The position numbers and the translations under genes were made by a program. The notes under the pieces were generated by a model that was given only the letters and a program-made list of their open reading frames with translations, did no database searches and was not told the DNA's origin. Positions 22,710 through 36,140 of a stretch of 64,000 bases of DNA are shown in pieces; the first letter of the stretch is position 1, and each line of letters starts with the position of its first letter. Origin of the DNA: Cadophora sp. MPI-SDFR-AT-0126 (taxonomy: Eukaryota > Ascomycota > Leotiomycetes > Helotiales > Ploettnerulaceae); the NCBI GenBank assembly GCA_020747065.1, contig JAGMVK010000006.1:2604001-2668000 (forward strand). The letters run 5' to 3'.

Positions 22710-25700
22710 TCACACCCCCTTCACATCCACCAAACCTTGCACCCTGACCACCATCTCGCCCAATTTACTTGCCTCAAACAGATCCTGCAGACTCAGCGCG
22801 ACACCAAATCTCCTCCTGATTCCACTCTGCAACTCAATCATCGCGAGCGAACTACCTCCACAACGGAAGAAATCCGCATGCCTGGTAGACACGCTCGCTA
22901 CCATTTCCTTGGGCAGGACGGCTAGCCAGAGATCTCGCATTTCGGATTCGAGCGGTGTGAAGGCTTGATTCTTGGCGACCGTCTTGTTATGGAGAGAGGA
23001 TAGTGATTGCGGTTGTGACACGGGCATAGCGGCGATGGCAGGACGGTCGCGCTTCATGTGGACATTCAACGGCATGTTATCAATCGGTATAATCGTCGCA
23101 GGAACCATATACGACGGCAACGGCAGCATACCCAGCAAACCACCGATGAAACTGCTGCGCTCCTCCGCGACTTTGGAGAACCCCGGCTCAAACACCGCAT
23201 GCGCAACGACGAACTTCGAATCATCCTCGCCACGAACAGTACACACCACATCGACCAACACACCCTGCGAAGTCTGCAACACACAACTCTCGATATCCTG
23301 CAACTCAACCCTCACACCGCTTAGCTTAACCTGGAGATCTCCCTCCATGCGGCCGTGGAAGAGAAGATCCCCATTCTTCGTCATGGTCGCCCTGTCGCCG
23401 CTGCGATACATGCGCGTCCATCCGCGGGCCACGTATTCGGGCGGCGCGTAAGGGTTGTGCATGAATTTCTTGGTCGTGAGAGAGGCGTCGTCGAGGTAGC
23501 CGAGGGAGACGCCGGCGCCGCCGATGAAGATCTCGCCGGGGACACCGGGTGGGACGGGGGTGAGGGAGGGAGATAGGATCATGATGGAGTAGCCGTGGAG
23601 GGGTTGGCCGAGGGGGATGTTTTCGTCGGGGGAGGTGGGTGCGTGGTAAGGGACGAAGCCTTTGATGGCTGTTATGGAGACTTCGGAGGGGCCGTAAGAC
23701 TATAAGCGAGAAGAGCATCGTTAGTGTTTTGTTACTTTGAAAATGACCAGTGTGATGGGGAGGAGGAGAGATACGCACTTGATAGAGCTTCAAATTCGGC
23801 AAACCTAAAGACCTGAAAGCCTGGCGGAGCGAATCCGACATTTTATCACCCCCAGCAAAAGCATGCTTCCAACTGGTATTCCCAACCAGCAAGTCAGCAC
23901 CATGGCGGATCCAAGACAGATATCCTGAGGGTGTGGTACGCGTATACGTGATTCCCTCAGTCGCAATGATGTCCATGAGGGCTCGAGAGTCTCCACGACG
24001 GGTAGTGTCAACAATGTAGAGAGAACCGCCGCTGCCGAGGCCAATGAAGATCTCGTCGATGGACATGTCGAAGCTGAATGCTGTGTGCTGGATAACAACT
24101 TCCTGGTCAAGGCCGTATTTTTTCACCAGAGATTCAATCACATTTACGGCGCCGGAGTGTTTGACCACGATTCCTTTCGGCACACCGGTGGTGCCACTTG
24201 TGAAGAGGATTATGGCCGGTTTTTCTGGCTTCGCGGTGATAGGTATATCGGTCGTGGAGGAACCTTCAAGATCAGAGACATTAATGATAACAGAGCCTTC
24301 GAGCCCGAGTTGTTTTGCATCGTCTATTGTTGTCGAGTCAAGCAGCACAGCAATCGGACCACTGACTTTGACGATGGTTGCCAGGCGAGCGATGCCATTC
24401 CTGCTCTCTAGCGGAAGGCAAACGGCACCAACACGTAGAATCGCAAGCATCGAGCATATCCAATCCACAGAGGGCTGCTGAAATATGCCGATACGTGGAG
24501 AGTTATCCATAGTTCCAATCGACAGCAGAGAGGCAGCAATAGTCTGAATCCGATGTCCCATCTGAGCGTATGTGAGTGTCTTACCGTAGCCATCTTTGAG
24601 AGCGATGGCTGTTCCGCGAGTTGAGATCATTTCCTCGACCCTATGCACGAGTGTTTCTGGCCAAGTCGTGACTATGGGAGGACCTTGCATATGTCAGCAC
24701 TCGAAGAATCAGATCAAAAATCAAAGCCACTTACTTATTCCGAGCGCAATTCCTCTCTCGATATCAGCCTTAGCGAATAAAGAAGGTCGATCAACACGAG
24801 TCGCAGGCCGTTCAGTGAAAGTTTCCAACAGATGCACATATGTCTTGAGGATAATCTCCGCATCTTCCATTGAATACAAGGAGCTCTGAGCACCAACATA
24901 AATCGTAGACTCTCCATCTAACGACTCAAGAGCTCCTAGACTGATATCGTACCCATTGCTGTTTCTGTTGAGACCTTCAGGAGGAGAATACGTCTCGTGG
25001 TCAAGGAATGACTTCTTGAAGGTTTCGCGATAGTCGAAACTGGATTGGAAAACAGGGCTGCGGGTCGGATCTCGAGGAATGTTCAGTTTGCTGAGGATGA
25101 CGTCGAATGGTACTTTGGCGTGTGCGAGAGCTGTTGTGACTTTTGCTCTGGCTTCTTTGACGGCATGGAGGAAGTTTTGGGCTGGGTCGTATTTGAATTG
25201 AACAGGTAGGATGTTCATGAGGTTTCCGATGACTCCTAGGAGTTGTAGATTAGCAGCTGCAGCTCGGGCCTAAGAAAACATGAGAGGCGCGTAATGTAGG
25301 AGAGAAATCATGACATTGAAATAAGCCCCATCTAGTGGGACTGTCTGCTTACCGGCATCTTTGGTATCTGTCCTGTTCATGTCGTTGATCCCAAGGCAGA
25401 TGTGATCCGTGTTCAAGAATCTGAAAAGCAATGTCTTCCAAACTGCCAAGTGAAAATATGCCGGAGAGATCTTCAGATTTCGACACCTTTCCTTGACCCG
25501 GGCAGTCATATCAGCACCCAGGTTGGCACTAGCTCTTAGCATATGATACCGTCTGAGAGTTTTGCGCGAGGTCTGTGAAGACATGGGGAACAGAGGCAAG
25601 GCAGGAGGAATTGTTGCAAGTTCCCGATTCCAGTAAGCCCTATCTGCTGCAGATTCTGGACTCTCTACAAATGCTCGCTGTTTTGCTGCCCAGGCTGGAT

Positions 25701-28700
25701 ATTGGAGTGCGGGAGCTGGAAAGACGCCATCGTTGTATGCTTGTTGAAGGTTTGCAAATAAGACATTGGTACTGGTACCATCCATCAAAATATGATGGAA
25801 TCCAAGAGCGAAATAAAAGACTTTGTCGGATTGTTCACTCAAGATGAGTTTGATGGTGTCACCATTCTCAATGTCAAAGACATGGCTCTTGAGCGATGTG
25901 AAGACCTCCAAGAATTCTTCTCGGCTTTGAACAGGCCGTTGAGTCAGTCTGAAACTTGGTCTTCGCATGATCCTCTGACATGGACCAGTTTCGTTTGTGG
26001 TGAAGACTGTCCGCAGTGCTTCGTGGCCTTGAGCGACGAGGTCCACTGCTTTTTCTAGTCGGGATGCATCAATGCTGCCTTTCACTTCAACCCAGAAAGT
26101 AATATTGAATGCTGTGCGATCTTCAAGATACTTTCCGAGAAACCAGAAGCTAGATTGCTCATATGACATGGGCTCATCACGCAAGATATCAGAATCTTCG
26201 AGGCTAACATATATATTAGCAACAATAATTACAGGAAAAGTGATTCCAAGGTACATTGAAGCCAGCCCAGTTCCATTGTTGATATCGACAACTTACTTTG
26301 CTTCAGCCTCGACCTCTTCTACTCCTACTTGGACATCCTCTTGCTTGCCATCTTGAATTCCGGAGTCAGACTCAGAAGGCTCTGTTGGCGCGTCATCGTC
26401 CACGGTTGAGGCTGAAGACAGGGGAGGCGAGGACTTGAAATCGGATGTTGAGGAAGTAGATGGAGCAGATGCCTTCACCGGTATTGCTTCCACTTCACTA
26501 GGAGGCTGAATAGACCACTGAGGATTCAGTGGTTGGTCGTGGACAACTTGGGCGGTAGCCTTTACAGGAACCTCCTCTGGAATAGACTTGATATCGTATT
26601 TCACCCCCTCGCCAAGCTGAGGCAGGAATTCCTTCGGCAATTTTTCGGCTGCAAAGGCAATCAAGTCCACAGCAGAAGCCCCGCCCAAGATCTTCAAGAC
26701 AGGAAGGTCAACTTTCAATTCTTGCAGAAACCATGTACGGACATCGACAGCGACTAGGGAGTCCAAGCCGAGATCAATGAGTGGTGTACTGCCATCAATC
26801 GAGTCGTCATCCGAGAGATTCAAACTCGCATTCAATTTCGCAATGAAGGCGTCTATTGACAAGTGGTCAGCAGCGATCAAAGGCCAAAAAGGAGGAGTGT
26901 AGCGGGTAAAACTTACTTCGAAGTATCGTCACAACCTGCTCAGGAGACTTTGCGGCCTGTAGGAGCTTTCTGACGGGAATGCGAGTGGCCTTACTGCCTT
27001 TATCATCGCCCACATGTTCTTGGATGCGAACAAAGTGAGAGAATTTGACCTGGGCAGCCCAGTACACTCTACTGTCCTCTTCAATTGTGAGGGTTCGAAT
27101 GCCAGAGATCAATTCCGATTTGAGGCCAGAGTCAGGTCTCCCAGAGACGATAGCTTCGGCGAAAACTTGGTGGAGATCTGGCTCCGACATTGGCATGCTC
27201 ACGTTCATCAATCTCTTCAGCTGCTTCTCAGACATCTTCAGAGATTTTACCTCACGGTCCACGTAGCCTACACCAGCAATTCGAGACACTGTAAACATGT
27301 GTCAGTTAGATCCATAACACCGGCAGCAAACATCGAATACTCACAATCTATTACCGAACCAGCAAGGCCACGCTCTCTCCTTTGATTAATCAACGCTTTG
27401 CAAAAGCTGTTTGCCGCCGAGTAAGCACTTTGGCCACTGTTACCCAGCGTAGCGACGACAGATGAGAACGCGACGAAAAAGTCAAGGGTGTTCTGTTCGA
27501 AAAGCTCGCTTAAGAAGACTGTTCCGTCAATCTTTGGCTTGACGACCTTTTGGAAAGTTTCCAGATCCATTCCTTCGAACGCTTGATCCTGAAGAACTAG
27601 AGCGCCATTTGCCACTCCAGCAACGGGTGGGAATTGCGAAATTATCTGGCTGTACACCTTTTGCACATCGTCCCGGCTTGTAACATCCCTGGAAGCACGT
27701 TAGCTGACTTTGAATGGTGCCATGTGAGCAGGATGACTTACCCAGCCATGAAAGTGACGGCGACGCCATTGGCCTCGTGCTTTTTGATCCAAGGCTCCTC
27801 CACTCTCCGGGTTCGGCTCATCAGAACAATGTATCGAGCTCCATGGTCTGCCATCCAGTCGCACAGCGACTGGCCGAGATCGCCAGCTAGGCCAACAAGC
27901 CAATACGTCTTGTCGCTGTAGAAGATATGCTTCCTAGCATCAACAGGCTCCATCAAAGTGGTGGCTTTGGTTTCCAAGTGCCAGTTGACAATTGAAAAAG
28001 GGTCAAGATGACCTGGTTGAGAAACCTTCGTCACAGAGACTTCAGGGAGTGATGATATGTTCGATGTCTCAGCTTCAGCAAGACGTGATAGTGCAGTTGA
28101 AGAGGCTTTGCGTAGGATGTCAGAAACACCAAATGAGCTTGTAAGAGGTGTGAATGATTCTTTTGACAGGATTATTGAGCTATCAGCTCGCTGACAAAGC
28201 TGAGGCAAAGTGGTGGAGATTTTTGCTGCAATGCTTTGGCTGGAAGCATCAGAAGATAGATCAATGAAAAGCGAAATGTCGTTCGGAAGGAGTGACTTTA
28301 TCGCTCGGGACGAGCTCTGTGGATGGATGTAGAACCAGTCTTGCCCTTCGGACTTTGTGCAGGTCGTAAAGATAGCCCGGTACGTCTTTGCTGCTGAGAG
28401 CATGTGGGCAAGTGCTTGAGTTGGTTCATGTACCAGGAGAATGCTGCCAGCTGGCACTGTTGTACAGATGATTTCGTTCAAAACGTGGTCGACAACTGCA
28501 GACAAGAACCGTGCCTCTGAATCAGTTGGTATGTCAATTTCAATGGACCAATCTCTGGGAACAGATATGGTTGACGCGTTTATCGAAGAAGCCGAGAATA
28601 CCTTGGCACCTGTCTGCTTCTCCACACCAACGCTGAAGAACAATCGCCCGGCTGGGATTCGAAGGGCGGCCAGGAGCGACGAGTGAACTTCAATCAATGC

Positions 28701-31700
28701 CCGCGTATCATCATGGCGCCGTATGGTATCAGGACTTTCTCGGAGAGCGTAGGTATCTTCCAGCCAGTCTAAACTGACAGGACAAGAGCCCAAGTCTGAT
28801 AACTTGGTGATGGGTCGCCGGGCTGAATTGTACCGCTTATTCTGTTCAATTTGAGGCTTCATTCGGGGAATAATCAATAACTCGTTCTCAACTACGACCT
28901 CAGTCTCTGCTGTCCAGACTAGGTTGTCCTTCTGGTCGGCTGTTTCCAATTCTTCTGCAATGTGGAGACGGAGTAGCATTTCAGCTAAAAGCGCCCCGTT
29001 GACAACTTTTGATTGGTCGATGTCGAGTAGTTGCGTGCGCAATTGAGGAAGCTCGTAGGTGATGCATCTCATGAAGCCCACTGTCATAGCAGCATACGGA
29101 TCCCGGCACCGGTAGCCACGTGTCAACCACAGGACATTTCTTGCTGCAGTAAAGATATTCTTGAGAATCTGCCATTGTTCCTTCGTCATAGTTTTGAACA
29201 TCGGGCCATCGAGCTCAACCAAGCTCAACACCGTGCACATAGAAGGTATTTCAACACCCTCAAGTTCGTCGAGAGTCGTTGCTGTAATTACGTGCCCAGA
29301 TCTGACGCGTAGAAGTGGCTCAGCATCTTCGATCAATCTTGAGCTCTCCATAGAATCGCCTCCGATGATTAGAAGATTTGCAACCGGAATTCGGTCTACG
29401 CGAGAAGAAAGCGGCCGCCGGATGGCCATGACAGTCTCATCCACAGCTTGCGAAACAAATACAGATGCCAAGTACACCAGGGGATCGTCGAGAGGCGTGA
29501 AAGTGTCGATACCAGAAAAGCCATTGCGCTTAAGGATCTTGTTCCATTGCGTCAATCTAGGTTCCGAACTGTTAGCATTGACCCTTCATGAAATATCTTC
29601 GTGGAGCCGAAAGGTTCGAAACCCATCTTTCAGTAGCCAAGTCCAAAGTCCTGACAGACATACTGGGAGAAATATATCGGATTTGAAAGTCAAGGGGGAA
29701 CTCTTACTCAATCGTGGGTGCATAGCGCCTCCCATCGTCTCGCCCAACCCACCATCCCGGAAGACCACCGAAGACTAGACCAACGCGCAATGGTCGGTTG
29801 TCCACGATCTCGAGCATGACCAGATATCCACCTGGCTTCAGAAGCTTTCGCGCGTTTTTCAATGTCTCATCCAACTTGTGTGTCGCATGCAGCACGTTTG
29901 CTGCCAAAACGATATCGTATGAATGAGCGACGAATCCTTGAGTTGTCACATCCTTCTCGATGTCTAAGGGCTTGAAGATCATCTTGTTTGCATAGTCCTT
30001 GTCCTTGAACATATCCTGGGCCTTCATAAGAAATCCGACACCAATGTCAGTGAAGGTGTATGATGAGAAAGCAGTGCCAATTTCTGACAGGATAGGGGCG
30101 GTTGCACCCCCAGTACCCCCTCCAATCTCAATAATGTCCATGTGGGGATATCTATGGACAAATTGTGCAACCATTCCCGTGGCTACATCGTAGGCGTGAT
30201 CGAAACCAAGAGCGTCAATGTAGTAATTGTCAAGCCTGTTGTCTTTCGTCATATGTTCCAGAATAGTTGTTTCGCCACGAACCACAGCTGGGAGATTTTC
30301 ACCAACCGCGCGCATGATGTTAAAATCAGCATCCGAGCCATAGCTAAACATGCATTAGTATCAAACTGCAATTTCGGCTATTCTCAGACTTACGGCTCCA
30401 TGATGGAAAGTATCTGCTCATGGTTATCGGACAGCCATTCCTTCGAGGCATAGGCATGCTTTCCGCTGGAGACAAGCTCAATGACTCGAGCAATGCTTTC
30501 GAAAAGTGCCTCGTGGTGTTGTGGGATATCAATCGAAGCACGCTCAGTCTCCTAACAGAAGATTGTGGAATCAGCACATGCCCTTTCAGACCGCCAACGT
30601 TATCGCGGGAAAAATGAACCAGTAAGTTTTTGCGAACGAGCGAAATATGAAAAACTAAGCTATACATACTGGAATCGACTCGTTCAAGTAGCGCATGTAA
30701 TAGAGCGCGACACGTTCGCAGTCATATGCCTTCTTCAGCTGGCTCGCAGAAGCACGATTATTCCCAAGCAGGATATCGCCGTTGGGAGAAGCAACATTCC
30801 AGACAGTGTCGGAGAACAAGTGACAGTCGTCGGCTTCCGTTGCTTGAGAAAAGGGGCGACAGACGAGGCCCTCGATCTCAATAAAAGTCTCGTTTCCGTC
30901 TGTCGAGTAAACGCTTATATCTCCTGTGATGTTGTTCGGTGTTGATGCAGATACAGTGCAAGTAAACGAGACTGGGTTGGGCATATTCTCAGAGCACAAT
31001 GCAGGAATCAACGATACTCGCTGCATTCCTGTTGGCGCGTGCAAAGTCCAAAGTCTGCCATCATTTGGAGCACTGAATGCTGCGAACATGCCCTGCAAGG
31101 CCGTATCGAGCATAGAAGGGTAGAACGGCAATTTGGAAATCGCATGTTCTTCGGCAGGAGGTAAAATTACGCCGGTTGCCATCCCTAGTCGCCGTCTGAG
31201 GTTCGACATGGCTCTGAAGTCTCCAGAGTACCCATATCCTAAGTCGGTCAAGGCCTCATAGAACGTGTCAACATCAATATCGGCCATAGCTAGACTCGGC
31301 TTTACGGGGGCTGGAAGGTCATCCGTGCTTGTATCGCCAAGGAACACCTCGACTTCTGCGGTTGCGCTGACAGCCATGGTACCAGAAGTTTTGCTAACCG
31401 AGGAGTAACAAGTGTACTTTGCTGTGATCGAGGAGTCCTTTGAGTCTGTGATGTCTGACAACGTCACTGCGACCTCAGTTCCTACATCGTCGTCAATCGC
31501 AATGGCCTTGCTGATCACAAGATTAGTCAATTCGATGAGTCGAACTGCTCGTCCGCTCGCCATCTGATTTGCAGCCTCCATGGCCAAGGCTATGTACCCA
31601 GTCGCTGGAAGTACAGTTTGCTGGAAGACGTCGAATCAGCAATGCATAACATGAGCTGGAATCAAGAAACATCTTACTCCTTGAAGTGCATGCCCGGACA

Positions 31701-34700
31701 GCCAGGGCAGCTCTCTTACACTAAGAACATTCTCCCAACGCCACTGATTTTGCATACCATCTGGAGTTCGTCTTCCGAGAAACTCATGTATAGCAGTCTC
31801 ATGGGTACGGTACACCTTGCCGCCTCGGCATTCCGTCCAATAGTCTCTGTCGTGACTCCATGCATATGTTGGGAGATCTTTTAGGACGACTGAATAGCTC
31901 TTGTCAGTGTAGTGAGACCTCTGAAACGAGTCGAAATCAACCGCGGACCCGCCGCAGTGGGACCAAATGAATCCTATGCAGTCCAGGAACGACTTGAGGT
32001 CATCCTTCCCACGATGTAAGACTCCAGAGTAAGGTACCATTTCCACCCTGAGCTGCTGATTTATCTGTGCAACGGGCCGTTTCAATGCAGGATGGGGTCC
32101 GACTTCTAGAGCAGTATCGAATCTCCCACACTCTTCCATGGCACATTCGATAGCTTGAGCAAATAAAACTGGCTTGACCATGTTTTCTGCCCAGTAATTT
32201 GCCTTCAGAGACTCGCCACCCTCAACTCTCACACCTCCGTCGACACTAGAATACCAAATCGGTGCGTCATCCTTTGGATCAAGGATCTGAATATCGCACT
32301 CTTGCATCGCTTCAACGTACGCATCCGAGCACAGCATCATGTGATGAGAGTGATAGGCTGTGTTCACCTTCAGCTGTCTGACAGATTTGCCTTCTTCTTC
32401 GAAGACAACAATGACTTCAGCAATCGCGTCACTGTCGCCGGAGATAGTGATGCTGTCCGGTGAATTGTTCGCCGCCACGGTAATACGGCCTTCGAAATCT
32501 TCGAGTTCACACATGGCTTTTCCGTCCTCGAAAGTCGTGCCAACTGCTATCATGGAGCCTGCGAGACCTTCAGGTCCTGAAGCTAGCTTAGCATAATATC
32601 CACGATAATAGGCAACACGAATCGCATCATGTGCACTCATGAATCCCGAAGCATATGCAGCAGCTATCTCGCCGCTCTGTTCCAGTTAGTAAACTTCCAC
32701 TGCTCACTTAGTGTTGAAGGACCTACGGAATGGCCAACCACAGCCTTGAAGGTGACACCGGCGCTGCGGAGAAGGTCCACCAAAACAATTTGTACAGCCG
32801 TGCAAAGGGTTTGAGAGAATACGGCTTCTCCTAATCGTGTCGTGTTTTCGTCCGCCGAAAGCTCTTCGAGAATCGTCCAATCTGGACGATGTTTAAGAGG
32901 GAGAGTTGCTAGTGATTGGTCCAGATCCTCAATTGTTTTCTGAGCGAGACCGTATGCTTTGATTAATGTTAACCCCATGCGGGCCCACTGTGCCCCTTGC
33001 CCAGTGAAGACTCCAATAATTCCAGCGTTCTGACTTGATCGTACACCGGCCAGTTTAGATCCAGTTGAGCTTGGTTCGAGCCGTGCTTCAATTGAGCTAC
33101 ACAAGTCTGTTATGGTCAAAGCCGAGAAGGCTGTTTTGACCGCAAGAGCGGATCTGCGACAGCTCTGTGCATAACACGACCGTTAGCGGAAAATGCTACT
33201 AGTAAAATTGTAGACACTGTCAGAAAAAAAGAGTGGGGGGGGGGGGGGGTGGGTTTAGAATGGCAATACAAACCAAGGTATATGCTAGGCGGCGAACGTC
33301 GGTGGATGGCGACTCTTTGAGGTGCGAAAGGTACGCACTGAGTATATTTTCTAGAGACTTATTGGATGCTGCAGAGAAGACAAAAGGTATACAAGGCGGG
33401 ATATCTCCTAGTGATGGCGGAGTCGCATCGTAGCTTTCAAGAATAGCATGTGCATTTGTCCCTCCGAAACCTGACTAACGGTTAGTATTATGAGGTGCAA
33501 TGTCATGTGATGGAATGGGAGCTACCGAAACTGTTGACGCTTGCTCGGCGCGGAGTATCAGCAGGAAGTTGTGGCCAAGCCTGGGGTTCTTGGAGGATCT
33601 GCATGTTGGTGCTATACGCAATGGGGAGTCAGTAATTGTCAATTGCCTTCTGGGAATGACTTATAAGAAGGATGAGATATTCTGAGGATCATCCCGAGTT
33701 CAAAGACATGGAAAAGAAGAAGAAAATGGGCCTGCCCAGTACGTACTAAAAAGGCGCCACATTCGGATTCAGGCGATTCAGCAGCAAATTTGGTGGGATG
33801 ATGGCATTCTTAAGAGCTACGGAAGCCTTGAGAACACCTGCGATTCCTGCAGTTCCTTCTGTGTGGCCGATAATTGTTTTCACTGAACCAACGTAGAGGA
33901 CTTCGTTGGGGTCTGTATTGCCATAACCGAAGAAGGCTTCACGTAACGCTTCTGCCTCTTGAGGATCGCCTGCCTGGATGTGGTATATCAGTAATTTTCT
34001 TTCGCAAGGATTCCAAGGTCTCCTCGATGCAACTTACCGGCGTCCCTGTGCCATGCGCCTCGAAGTACTGACATCGGCTTCTCTTCTCCGTCAAATCAAG
34101 CCCAGCTTTCGCATAAGTCGATCGGATCAGGGCTGCCTGAGCAGAAGCGCTCGGCATTGTGATTCCAGTCGTCTTGCCGTCTTGATTGATTCCTGTTTCG
34201 CGCACAATACACTCAATATCGTCACCGTCTTCGATCGCAGACCTCAATGTTTTGAGGATGACAGCGCCAACTCCTTCTCCTCTCGCATAACCATCAGCAT
34301 CAGCATCCCACATTCGGGAGTGCCCAGTTGGTGAGAGCCTAGAAAAGCGATCAGAATCATGTATAACGATGATAGGGAATGGATACGGTTCTCCAATGAC
34401 GATCATAGGCAAGGAAAGAGGGGATGTACATATTCATCTTGCTCCCTGCGATAAAATTCCCTGAATCTAGGATCAGATTAGTCCCTCCGGCTATGGCGAT
34501 CCTAGAAGCTCCATCTCTGAGAACTTGGACAGCTTGATGTATTGCCACAAGGCTCGATGAGCATGCTGTATCGATGGTCATCCTGTTGAGTCAGCACGTG
34601 TATCCAAGAATGGCGCCCCTCACAGGTTTGAGTGGTCCGCCTAAGGAACAGTCAAGTAAACATACGACGGTCCATGGCAGTCAAAATGACTAGATTAAAA

Positions 34701-35406
34701 CTGTTAGCAATGATTAAGACTCAAGGAGAATGAAAAGCTGGCCGAATTTCGAAGTGACTGTGCCAAGATGAAAAGTCCCTGAACGTGAGAGAGGTATGAC
34801 TTACTAAGATATGCGAGCTGCTGCGTTACTATTTGCGGTACCTGAAGACAAATAAGTTGGAATAAAATTGGGATCACGACTCGCAATCCCAGAGTAGTCG
34901 TAAGACATCAGACCAATGAAAACGGCCGTATCGGATCCTGACAGATCGGACAATGTCACGCCTGCAGACTCCGCTGCCTCGTAACAAACCTCCATTAGCA
35001 TGCGGTGTTGCGGGTCCATAGAATCTGCTTCTGTTTGAAATTATTAGGACCATTTACGACAATAAGATGACAGTAATGGGAGTGCGCATCAATGATTCTG
35101 ACTGCGAGGCCATATGCGCAAAGGAAGCGACATACCAGACGGTAGAACATTGAAGAAAGGTGCATCAAATTTGCGGGCATTGCCAGGAATGAAATAGGCG
35201 TCTTTGACATTAGTGGTACCATGATGATGACCTGTAGGGTGATAAAATCGATCAACATTGAATCGCTCGGACGCAATTGGCTCAGAGACGTCTCGGGGTT
35301 GCTCAAGGAGCTTCCATAGCTTCGAAAGCGAGTTTGCATCTCCAGGGAATCGACACCCGCTTCCAATTATGGCAATCGGCTCTCGTTCTGGTTGAAGGTT
35401 GGCCAT
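22710..35406 (-). CDS. Hybrid PKS-NRPS megasynthase without a terminal release domain
   Basis: I rebuilt 21 exons (35406-35136, 35030-34805, 34689-34666, 34582-34430, 34338-34038, 33973-33747, 33611-33526, 33470-33274, 33164-32727, 32676-31678, 31620-30670, 30551-30394, 30343-29708, 29556-27742, 27688-27345, 27288-26917, 26852-26297, 26203-25353, 25235-24735, 24683-23779, 23699-22710); they join in frame to 3,666 aa. Domains in order: KS (catalytic C181, H320, H362), AT (GHSSGE, S641), DH (H970, D1146), C-methyltransferase (EIGGGTGG, 1416-1423), a degenerate linker region, KR (cofactor loop near 2111; S2237, Y2250, N2254), ACP (S2431), condensation (HHILMDG, 2721-2727), adenylation ([23 protein letters not shown]) and a last carrier domain (S3621). 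All catalytic residues I checked are present. There is no enoyl reductase domain, and the protein stops 45 residues after the last carrier serine, so no reductive or Dieckmann domain exists. It is cytosolic and would make an aminoacylated, C-methylated polyketide. Confidence 0.95.
33235..33249. repeat. G15 homopolymer inside a PKS-NRPS intron
   Basis: Fifteen consecutive G on the plus strand lie in the intron 33165-33273, so the pre-mRNA carries a C15 run. Confidence 0.85.
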
Positions 35407-36140
35407 CTTTGTTATGATTGTATGAACAGACTGGACAAGTTCAAAGGTCTGTGTCACACTTGCACTAATATGCAAAGTCTTGATGAAGATCGCAAGGCCA
35501 ACTCAAAATCCAGGTGTATCTGTCAATCAATAAAGTTGAAGCGGGTCAAAGGGATAATATGCATTTGATGGACCAACCGGCCTATAGCTCGGATGTCCTT
35601 GGCTATTGACATTGTCAAAGAGCTGAGACTTGGGGTACTCGGCACCCACCAAGAAGCACCCTGAGGCACAGTATGGAGCACATCGAAGTCGCCGTCGGAT
35701 GGCTGCCATCGAGTGTAATCCTTCCAACGGGGTCAGCCCCGATTAGGGAGCGTGGTCCAGAATTGATACACGCATGACGCGTGGAGTGACGGAGGAGATC
35801 CGGATGCCATTTGAAGAAATTGAATACATTGAAGCTGAGATGATCTTTATTGGTCACTGCATATATCGTGTATCTATGGAGGCCTCTCGAAAATCAGGAG
35901 AGCTTCTTGCAATAGAAAATGGTTCCGCTGGTTTAATGTTGAGGCTATTGAAATGGGCGAGGTTATTTCTGGTTCAACACGTGATATTTATTGGCATCAA
36001 AATAAAACTGGACGCGACACGCCAGACGCGCGAGGCATTGCACTTGTCAACGATGTCTCGGGATACTACAACGCAACCCTTTATGCACACAATATGGGAT
36101 GTAGACCCTCTCGCCTATCGCGAGGCTTTAGTCTGCCCAA
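35407..36140. other. Intergenic region between trans-ER and PKS-NRPS
   Basis: This holds the PKS-NRPS promoter and the 3' flank of the trans-enoyl reductase. The one feature I can support is the shared cluster element at 35685-35698. Open frames here have no family features. Confidence 0.6.
35685..35698 (+). promoter_or_regulatory. Shared cluster promoter element, PKS-NRPS copy
   Basis: The sequence is GAAGTCGCCGTCGG, about 280 bp upstream of the PKS-NRPS start. It matches GAAGTCNCCGNCGG found upstream of three other cluster genes. The CCG/CGG triplets are of the kind recognised by Zn2Cys6 proteins, so the AflR-like factor of the cluster is the likely binder (inference). Confidence 0.6.

Noticed and set aside
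29556..30343. Frame break between the methyltransferase and linker regions of the PKS-NRPS as a pseudogene sign
   Set aside because: A 151-nt intron (29557-29707) with a GTAAGA donor and CTAG acceptor restores the frame; the gene is intact.
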